A stretch of DNA of 20,905 nt from JBFWQM01 sp050249455 (GTDB taxonomy: Bacteria > Pseudomonadota > Alphaproteobacteria > MPNO01 > VGEU01). Below are positions 15,055-20,905 of the stretch, piece after piece (the first letter of the stretch is position 1; every line of letters starts with the position of its first letter). Where the stretch lies: positions 1-20,905 of the forward strand of contig JBFWQM010000075.1 of NCBI GenBank assembly GCA_050249455.1, given 5' to 3'. The position numbers and the translations under genes were made by a program. Under the pieces are notes generated by a model. That model was given only the letters and a program-made list of their open reading frames with translations, was not told the origin of the DNA and did not search any database.

Positions 15055-15870
15055 CTACCACAAATTGGTCAGTCTTTCAGGGCTGAAGCGGTCCTCCTTC
15101 AACCCGCTCCCGAACCGGTAGTCGGCGAATTCCAACACCGTGGTCTTGCCGGTCTGGTGGTTCTGCATGGTGAGGCGCCCGGCGCGCCAGTAACGCCCGG
15201 CGTGCTGGCGATAGTCCGCGGCGGTCAACGTCTTGGTCCGTTCGTCGCGGCGGTCGTGATAGTCGATCCGCATCGGCCTGTATTCGGCCTGGTCGAGCCA
15301 CACGATCTGCCGGACGTAGCCTGAACCCTCGTAAAGCGGCGTGCGCTCCACCACGAAGCAGGTGAGCTCGCCGCAGGCTTCGTCACGAAGCCAGCGGTAC
15401 TTGAACTTCGCCACTTCTTGCGAGAGGAAGTCTTCGTAGGCGAATTCGCTGCCGAGGAACGGCCCGGCCTTGTTCGACGACGAGATCCGCTTCACGCGCT
15501 TGACCGCCGGCATGTAGAGCCACTGGTCGTCCGGCTCGACGATGCGGGTGAAGGTCAGCAGCGCCGTGCCGCGCACGTCGGGCGGATAGTCGAACACCAT
15601 CAGGACCTTGTCCCCTTCGCCTTCGCCGCGGCCCTCCAGGGTCTCGATGGCGACCCGGCGGCGGCTCTCGCCGCCCTGCCGGTTGCCCAGGATCATGGTC
15701 ATCGTGGCGGCGCTGTCGCCGAAGCCGGTGTCGCGGCGGTCCATTTCCTCGAAGACCGCACGCCCCTTCTCTTCGGCGGTCTCGGCCGCCGCCGCCGTCC
15801 CCGCGAGGAAGACCAATGCCGCGGCAATGCTAGGAAGTTGGCGCAAGAGCACCCCGCAATGCTTTGGCAT
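15055..15870 (-). CDS. LolA-like outer membrane lipoprotein-sorting protein
   Basis: The 271-residue product has a signal peptide (about residues 1-29, cleavage near AAA-AET) and the half-barrel fold signature of periplasmic LolA/LolB-like proteins of the 'outer membrane lipoprotein-sorting protein' family. Family marks are DYPPDVRGTALLTFT, QWLYMPAVKRVKRISSSNKA (with a following GPFLGSEFAYEDF) and the C-terminal RFSPERLTNLW. Members usually sit next to MMPL/RND transporters and are thought to carry a lipid-like ligand through the periplasm, rather than to serve as the housekeeping LolA. The start at 15870 overlaps the transporter's 3' end by 41 bases; AAGGTG lies a few bases upstream. A GTG six codons later is an alternative start. 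Confidence 0.88.
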   Translation of the reverse strand: MPKHCGVLLRQLPSIAAALVFLAGTAAAAETAEEKGRAVFEEMDRRDTGFGDSAATMTMILGNRQGGESRRRVAIETLEGRGEGEGDKVLMVFDYPPDVRGTALLTFTRIVEPDDQWLYMPAVKRVKRISSSNKAGPFLGSEFAYEDFLSQEVAKFKYRWLRDEACGELTCFVVERTPLYEGSGYVRQIVWLDQAEYRPMRIDYHDRRDERTKTLTAADYRQHAGRYWRAGRLTMQNHQTGKTTVLEFADYRFGSGLKEDRFSPERLTNLW

Positions 15871-18163
15871 GGAACACCTTTTGATCGATAGTCAACAACA
15901 GCGCCGGAAGGAAGAGGAGATCCCCGCCCAGCGCGATCGCGATGGTGATGGCGCTGAGCACGCCGAGCACCGCGTTGAGCTCGAACGTCGAGGCGGCGAG
16001 CACCGCAAAGCCGCTGACCAGCACCACGGTGGAGATCAGGATCGGCCGCCCGGCATGCGACATGACTTCCGCCACCGCCGCCGGCGGGGCGAGACCGTGG
16101 ACGCGCCGCGCGCGCAGGTAGCCGCTGAGGAAGTGGACCGTGTCGTCGACGATGATGCCGAGCGTGACCGAGGCGACGGCCGCCGCCGCCACCCCGACGC
16201 GGCCGACCAGCAGCGACCACAGCCCGAAGGCCAGCAGCGCCGGGAAGACGTTGGGGATCATGCTGAGGAGGCCGTAGCGGAAGCTGCGCAGGCCAATGGT
16301 CATGCACAGCCCGATGAGCAGGAACGCCGTGCCGGTGCCGGTCACCATGCCTTCGATGTTGCGTTCGGCGATGTGGGCGAACATCGCGAACACGCCGGTC
16401 GGCTCGGGCGCCGGCCGGCCGCTCCAGTTTGCGGCCAGCCAGCCGCGGGTGCGCGCCTCGAAGTCGCGGAACTGCCGCGCCGTCAGGTCGCGCAGGGTCG
16501 CCGTGACGCGGCTCGCCGACTTGCCGATATCGACCCTGTCGTTGAGATCGAGGCCCTGCGGCAGCGACATCTCGTACAGCAGAAGCATCTGCGCCGCGAA
16601 GGTCCGGTCGTCGGGGATGCGGAACCAGGCCGGGTCGTCGCCGTGCATGTTGCGGTTCAGCCGCTTCATCACGTCGGTGATGGCGTAGACGTGCATCACC
16701 TCCGGCTGCGCACGGAGCCATTCGGCGAAGCCATCGACGCGCCGCAGATAGGCGGGTTCGGCGATGCCGCCGTCCTGCCCGGCCGCCAGCGGTACGTCGA
16801 GATGGTAGATACCGGTCAGGTTGCGCAGCGCGAACTCGGTGTCGATCCGGAACGGGTCGTGGCGATCGAGGTAGCGGACGAAGTCGTCGTCCAGCTCGAT
16901 CCGCGTCACCAGCGCCGCCGATCCCGCCACCAGCAGCGCCGTCGCCCACATGATCGGCTTGCGCCGGCGCGCGACCAGGGCGGCGAGGCGCTGCCAGCCC
17001 CTCTGCCGCCGCGTTGCCGGCACCCGCATCGGCACGAGCGCCAGGAACGCCGGCAGGAAGACGACCGTAAGCACCAGCGCCGCGACGCTGCCGGCGGCCG
17101 CCATGTTGCCGAGGTCGTGGAACGGCGGCGCGTCGGAGGCATTGAGGCCCAGGAACCCGATCGCCGTGGTCAGGTGGCAGTTCGCGACGGTGCCGCCGTT
17201 GACCGCCAGCGCCTCGCGCGCCGCCGCGATGGGCGCCGCGCCGCGTCGGCGGGAGTCGAAGGTCGCCGTGACCATGTGGATGGCCGAGGCGATGGCGAGC
17301 GTCATCACCGCGGAGGGGGCCAGGGCGGACGGGGGCGTCAGCGCCACGCCCATCCAGCCCCCCGCCCCCATCGCCGCCGCGATGGCGAGCAGCGAGACGG
17401 CCAGCACCCCGACCGCCGCCGCGACCGAGCGCAGCAGGAGCAGCAGCATCAGCGCCAGCACCCCGTACATCAGCGGCGTCAGGACCGTGAGGTCCGCCAT
17501 CGTGGCGTCGGTCAGCGCCTGCGACAGCGCCGTCAGCCCGGTCAGCGCGACCTCGTACTCGGGATGGGCGGCGGCGAAATCGTCGGCCAGCCGGCGCGCC
17601 GCCGCCACCGTTTCCGGCACCGCGTCGGCGCTGCCGACCGGCAAAGTGAGGGTGACGTTGACCCCCGTGGCGGTCTCGTCGTGGGACACCAGGCGGCCGC
17701 GCAGCATCGGCTCCTCCCGAACGACGCTACGCATCCGCGCCACCATCGCGGCGTCGATCGGGCCGGTTTCCGGCGCCAGCGCCTCGACCGCGAGCTCGTC
17801 GCCGTCGGCGGCGCTGTGCTGGTAGTTGGTCAGCGAATCCACGCGGGTGACGTGGGGCAGCTTCCACGCCTGCGCCGTCAGCTCGCGGATCGCGGCGACC
17901 GTCGCGGGGGTGTAGACGGTGCCCGCGCGCGCCTTGACCACGATCAGGAGGTCGTCGTCGCGCGCATACACCGCCTCCAGCGCCTGGAAGGAGGCGAGCT
18001 GGGGGTTGTCCTTGCCGAAGAAGACGGTGAAATCGGTCGCAAATCCGAGCCCGCGGGCGCCAATCGCGGTGGCGGCGACCAGGACGAGCGACAGCGCGAC
18101 GGCCAGCCAGCGCCGGCCGGTCACCACGCGCGCCAGGACGCTCGACGGCGCGGCCGCCGTCAT
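15830..18163 (-). CDS. MMPL/RND family transporter
   Basis: The 777-residue product has the two-fold RND plan: one membrane helix near the N terminus (about 20-40), a periplasmic domain to about 205, five helices to about 380, a cytoplasmic basic stretch (MRVPATRRQRGWQRL), then a second helix (WATALLVAGSAALVT), a second periplasmic domain to about 590 and five more helices. GIIVDDTVHFLSGYL (about 669-683) is the conserved acidic segment of helix 10 in the MMPL/HpnN-type branch. These proton-driven pumps move lipids, hopanoids or hydrophobic molecules from the inner membrane outward. I chose ATG at 18163, with AGGA six bases upstream; an in-frame start at 18196 adds eleven residues without a better site. 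It heads the leftward run with the LolA-like gene. Confidence 0.9.
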   Translation of the reverse strand: MTAAAPSSVLARVVTGRRWLAVALSLVLVAATAIGARGLGFATDFTVFFGKDNPQLASFQALEAVYARDDDLLIVVKARAGTVYTPATVAAIRELTAQAWKLPHVTRVDSLTNYQHSAADGDELAVEALAPETGPIDAAMVARMRSVVREEPMLRGRLVSHDETATGVNVTLTLPVGSADAVPETVAAARRLADDFAAAHPEYEVALTGLTALSQALTDATMADLTVLTPLMYGVLALMLLLLLRSVAAAVGVLAVSLLAIAAAMGAGGWMGVALTPPSALAPSAVMTLAIASAIHMVTATFDSRRRGAAPIAAAREALAVNGGTVANCHLTTAIGFLGLNASDAPPFHDLGNMAAAGSVAALVLTVVFLPAFLALVPMRVPATRRQRGWQRLAALVARRRKPIMWATALLVAGSAALVTRIELDDDFVRYLDRHDPFRIDTEFALRNLTGIYHLDVPLAAGQDGGIAEPAYLRRVDGFAEWLRAQPEVMHVYAITDVMKRLNRNMHGDDPAWFRIPDDRTFAAQMLLLYEMSLPQGLDLNDRVDIGKSASRVTATLRDLTARQFRDFEARTRGWLAANWSGRPAPEPTGVFAMFAHIAERNIEGMVTGTGTAFLLIGLCMTIGLRSFRYGLLSMIPNVFPALLAFGLWSLLVGRVGVAAAAVASVTLGIIVDDTVHFLSGYLRARRVHGLAPPAAVAEVMSHAGRPILISTVVLVSGFAVLAASTFELNAVLGVLSAITIAIALGGDLLFLPALLLTIDQKVFHAKALRGALAPTS

Positions 18164-18309
18164 CGTCCGTCCTGCCGGGAATACGCGGATAAGCAATGCC
18201 GCAATGATCGAACTAGCGCTGCGGCGAGCCTCTCGACACCCAATGGTCCCCCACTTTTGGTCGTCTTGCGGATCGGTTCGTTCGGTCTTTCCCCCGTAAA
18301 CCGGTTGTT

Positions 18310-18332
18310 ATCGATCAGCCTTAAGGATCGAT
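18310..18332. repeat. ATCGATC-N9-GATCGAT dyad
   Basis: Two seven-base arms form a perfect inverted repeat with nine bases between them, 147 bases upstream of the transporter start. The size fits a dimeric regulator operator; this is inference. Confidence 0.4.
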
Positions 18333-18460
18333 TAATGCCTCGCGGCCGGGCGCCGCTGAAGCTGTGTCAGATTCGGGGCAGGGTCGGCCGGTGCTGTCGT
18401 CGAGGACAAGGCGACGCCGGTCGCGCCGGTTCGACCGGCTGCCGCGTCCGCCCTCCGTTG

Positions 18461-18479
18461 GATCCTCCGGCGGAGGATC
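18461..18479. repeat. Nine-base inverted repeat with one-base centre
   Basis: GATCCTCCG and CGGAGGATC flank a single G. It is the strongest dyad in the non-coding region before the transporter gene and could be a dimeric regulator site or a short hairpin. Confidence 0.5.
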
Positions 18480-18709
18480 GACACGTCAAAGGCCGGGCGC
18501 CTTCGTCGGATATCCGGCTGCTCCGGTCAACCCCTATTCGGGTGAAAGAATCGAATCATCCGCCGCCAGACGGACAAGCTTGATCAATTTGCTACCGTTT
18601 CTTGAATAGACGAACGGCTAAGCATCCTGCGACGAAAGCGCTTCAATTACTGGCGGGTGAGAGAGTTGCATTCGATGACTGTTGCGCGAATCGCTGTCCG
18701 GCCGCCGGT

Positions 18710-18718
18710 TTATCCACA
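18710..18718 (+). promoter_or_regulatory. Single consensus DnaA-box sequence
   Basis: TTATCCACA matches the strong DnaA box exactly and covers the pdeM stop codon. There is no second box nearby and no AT-rich unwinding element, so it is not an origin. It may titrate DnaA or be chance. Confidence 0.25.
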
Positions 18719-19393
18719 GAGCAGGCCCGGATGGCCGGACGGAAAGGCGAATGTCCTGGTTTCACCCAGGAGGTGCGCGGTGAAGCCGTGCGGGAACAGG
18801 CCGGCGATCGCCGGGTCGCCGATATCGAGGCCGCCGGCATAGGCGCCGAAGGCAGGCAGGATCGCGCGCCGGGCATCGGCGATGAAGCAGCGCCGGGCGA
18901 TTCGTCGCGGGCCCGTGGCGACCCGCGCTACCGGGTGGAAGTGGCCCGAAAGCTCAGGCCCGCGCTCTCCCGCCCGAGCGGCGTGGCGCAGGGTCAGCGG
19001 GCCGAGCGCGAGCTCGTCCACCGTCCGGCCGCCGAGGCCGTCCGGTGACGCGGGATCGTGATTGCCGGCGACCCAGATCCAATCGACCGCCGTCGCCAGC
19101 GCATGCAGGCGGCGGCGGTCATCCGCCGCCAGCCGGCCGTGCGCCGCGCGGTCGTGGAAGCTGTCGCCCAGGCAGACGACCCGGCGCGCGCCATGCCGCA
19201 CGATGACGCCCGCCAGGCGGTCGAGCGTCGCCCCGGTGTCGTAGGGCGGCAGCAGCGCGCCCTTGCGCGCGAACGCAGAGCCCTTCTCCAGGTGCAGGTC
19301 GGCGACGATCACGGTCGCCTCTGCCGCCCACACCAGCGCGCCCGCCGGGTCGACAGCGAGCCGGATGTCGCCGAGCGCGATCTCAGCCGGCAT
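18710..19393 (-). CDS. pdeM: Ligase-associated DNA damage response endonuclease PdeM
   Basis: PdeM is a calcineurin-like metallophosphoesterase found with a DNA ligase, an exonuclease and an Lhr-like helicase in many proteobacteria, and thought to act in repair. The 227-residue product has all metal-binding motifs: DLHLEKG (32-38), GDSFHD (76-81), GNHD (110-113) and SGHFHP (149-154). The family length is similar. Its ATG at 19393 lies 11 bases inside the 3' end of the helicase gene, which fits translational coupling. The last codons and TAA overlap a perfect DnaA-box sequence. Its partners, the ligase and exonuclease genes, would be expected further right, outside the window. Confidence 0.92.
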   Translation of the reverse strand: MPAEIALGDIRLAVDPAGALVWAAEATVIVADLHLEKGSAFARKGALLPPYDTGATLDRLAGVIVRHGARRVVCLGDSFHDRAAHGRLAADDRRRLHALATAVDWIWVAGNHDPASPDGLGGRTVDELALGPLTLRHAARAGERGPELSGHFHPVARVATGPRRIARRCFIADARRAILPAFGAYAGGLDIGDPAIAGLFPHGFTAHLLGETRTFAFPSGHPGLLCG

Positions 19394-20905
19394 CGGCGAG
19401 CCCTGCCTCCGCCACCAGGTCGGCCTCGCGCGCCAGCAACTCCTCGTCGGCGGCGCCGTAGACCCGCTCGCGGCCGATCTCCAGCAGTACCGGCACGGCG
19501 AGCGGCGAAATCTGGTCGAGCGTGACGTGGCGGATGCGACCCTGCACCCGCAGCAGCATGTCGGCCAGCCGCGAGGTATCGGTGAGGCCGGTCTTCGCGT
19601 CCTCGCGCGTCGCGCGCAGCAGGACGTGGTCGGGCTGGTGGCGGCGCAGCACGTCGTAGATCAGGTCGGAGGAAAACGTGACCTGGCGGCCCGACTTCTC
19701 CTGCCCCGGGTGGTGGCGCTCGATCAGGCCGGCGATCACCGCGACGTTGCGGAAGTGCCGGCGCAGCATCGAGCTCTCCGCCATCCACTCCTCCAGGTCG
19801 TCGCCCAGCATGTCGAGCCCGAACAGCGCATCGGGGTCGGTCACCGGCGCCAGCGACCACACCGCCAGCACGTAGTCGGTGGCGACGAAGCCGAGCGGGT
19901 GCAGCCCCGCCCGCTCCATCCGCCGGGTCAGCAGCATGCCGAGCGTCTGGTGGGCGTTGCGCCCCTCGAAGCAGTAGGCGACGGTGAAGTGGCGCACCTG
20001 TTTGCCGCGGCCGCGCGGGAAGCTCTCGACCAGCAGGCCGTCGGCGCCCGGCATCACCGACCGCCGCTGCTGTTCCGACAGCCACGCCTGCACCGGCTCG
20101 GGCAGGCCCGCCCACTGCGCCGGGTCGGACAGGATGCGGCGCACCCGGCGCGCCAGGTGGGTAGTCAGCGGCAGCCGGCCGCCCTGGTAGGCCGGCACCT
20201 TGGCCTCGGCGGTGCCCTTGGACTTTCGCGCCACCAGGTCGAGCTCGCGGATGCCGACGAATTCCAGCACCTGGCCGGCGAAGATGAAGGTGTCGCCGGG
20301 CTCCAGCCCCATCGCGAACGATTCCTCGACCTGGCCGAGCACCCTGCCGCGGCCGAGGCGCACCTTCAATGTCGGGGCATCGACGATGACGCCGGCGTTC
20401 ATCCGGTACTGCCGCGCGAACAGGCCCGAGGCGATGCGCCAGCGGCCGTCGCGCTCGCGCACCAGCCGGCGGTAGCGGTCGTAGACCCGCAGCGCATAGC
20501 CGCCGGTCGCCACGAACTCCAGCACGTCGTCGAACGTGGCGCGCGCGAGCCCGCGATACGGGCCCGCCGACGCAACCTCCGCGTACATCGCGTCGGCATC
20601 GAACGGTCCGCTGCACGCCGCCGCGGTGAGGTGCTGCGCCAGCACGTCGAGGCCGCCGGGCCGCAGCGGGTCGCCGTCGAGCTCGTGGGCATCCACCGCC
20701 TGGATGGCGGCCGCGCTCTCCAGGAACTCGAACCGGTTGCCGGGCACGATACGCGCCTTGCTCGGCGCGTCGAGGCGGTGGTTGGCGCGGCCGATCCGCT
20801 GCACCAGCCGCCCCGCCCCCTTCGGCGCGCCGACCTGCACGACGAGGTCGACGTTGCCCCAGTCGATGCCGAGGTCGAGCGAGGAGGTCGCGACCACCGC
20901 GCGCA
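19383..20905 (-). CDS. Ligase-associated DEXH box helicase, C-terminal part
   Basis: This is an Lhr-like superfamily 2 helicase from the ligase-associated repair cluster. About 507 residues are visible and the frame runs off the right edge, so the N-terminal ATP-binding RecA domain with Walker A and DEXH is missing. Motif V (VVATSSLDLGIDWG) and motif VI (QRIGRANHR) of the second RecA domain are intact near the edge, followed by the winged-helix and long C-terminal region typical of Lhr-like proteins. A GTG at 20897 lies inside motif V and is not the true start. The stop overlaps pdeM by 11 bases. Confidence 0.92.
   Translation of the reverse strand, partial: RAVVATSSLDLGIDWGNVDLVVQVGAPKGAGRLVQRIGRANHRLDAPSKARIVPGNRFEFLESAAAIQAVDAHELDGDPLRPGGLDVLAQHLTAAACSGPFDADAMYAEVASAGPYRGLARATFDDVLEFVATGGYALRVYDRYRRLVRERDGRWRIASGLFARQYRMNAGVIVDAPTLKVRLGRGRVLGQVEESFAMGLEPGDTFIFAGQVLEFVGIRELDLVARKSKGTAEAKVPAYQGGRLPLTTHLARRVRRILSDPAQWAGLPEPVQAWLSEQQRRSVMPGADGLLVESFPRGRGKQVRHFTVAYCFEGRNAHQTLGMLLTRRMERAGLHPLGFVATDYVLAVWSLAPVTDPDALFGLDMLGDDLEEWMAESSMLRRHFRNVAVIAGLIERHHPGQEKSGRQVTFSSDLIYDVLRRHQPDHVLLRATREDAKTGLTDTSRLADMLLRVQGRIRHVTLDQISPLAVPVLLEIGRERVYGAADEELLAREADLVAEAGLADAG

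Larger units (their letters stand above)
18164..18709. other. 545-base non-coding region upstream of the transporter gene
   Basis: No reading frame here looks like a gene. It holds several dyads: ATCGATC and GATCGAT at 18310-18316 and 18326-18332, a GCCGGT/ACCGGC hairpin at 18425-18439, and a perfect nine-base inverted repeat at 18461-18479. The stretch 18530-18660 is richer in AT. I see no clear sigma-70 or sigma-54 promoter for the transporter and no T-tailed terminator for pdeM. A regulatory RNA or a decayed gene is possible but not shown. Confidence 0.5.

Noticed and set aside
15608..18583. A 991-codon open frame on the plus strand
   Set aside because: It runs antisense to the transporter and LolA-like genes, has an arginine/histidine-rich composition typical of shadow frames in GC-rich DNA, and shows no family motif.
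18364..18609. An 81-codon plus-strand frame in the gap before the transporter
   Set aside because: No ribosome site, arginine/proline/serine-rich low-complexity translation, and no domain; not supported as a gene.
18710..18718. Replication origin suggested by the DnaA box
   Set aside because: Only one box, no AT-rich unwinding region, and no dnaA, parAB or other origin neighbours.

Overview
The window is very GC-rich (GC falls visibly only in a few intergenic stretches), almost fully coding, and reads like one chromosome segment of an alphaproteobacterium. The evidence is the carotenoid cluster, the ligase-associated DNA repair pair (Lhr-like helicase plus PdeM), the GC-driven codon use and the tight 4-base overlaps between genes. 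Both ends cut through genes. I saw no rRNA, tRNA, CRISPR array, insertion sequence or phage gene.

Layout. (1) Positions 1-5946 hold a carotenoid locus: crtI (5' end missing) and crtB read rightward. Facing them is a leftward unit of crtE, an ABC exporter ATPase, its permease, and crtZ. CrtE makes geranylgeranyl diphosphate, CrtB joins two into phytoene, CrtI desaturates it, and CrtZ hydroxylates the cyclised carotenoid. A lycopene cyclase would be needed and is not in the window. (2) Positions 6082-8160 hold a glutathione S-transferase gene (leftward) and a divergent luciferase-like flavin oxidoreductase gene with a good sigma-70 promoter and a strong terminator. (3) Positions 8265-11080 hold a GT-C-like membrane protein and a PEP-CTERM surface protein. 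A textbook sigma-54 (-24/-12) promoter precedes the latter, and a bidirectional terminator follows it. (4) Positions 11098-18163 hold five leftward genes, in transcription order: an MMPL/RND transporter, a LolA-like periplasmic protein, a PEP-CTERM/exosortase-type GNAT acyltransferase (resembling autoinducer and N-acyl amino acid synthases), a DUF1302-like outer membrane barrel, and a PaaK-like adenylate-forming enzyme. (5) Positions 18710-20905 hold pdeM and the 3' part of the ligase-associated helicase gene, overlapping by 11 bases.

The most interesting part is regions 3 and 4 together. The PEP-CTERM gene and the acyltransferase gene each have a GG-N10-GC sigma-54 promoter candidate. The flanking genes look like a set for activating, acylating and carrying a small lipid-like molecule across the envelope. 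I infer a PEP-CTERM-linked acyl-metabolite synthesis and export locus; the product is unknown and no exosortase gene is in the window. The second notable point is an ABC-2 exporter translationally coupled to crtE inside the carotenoid operon.
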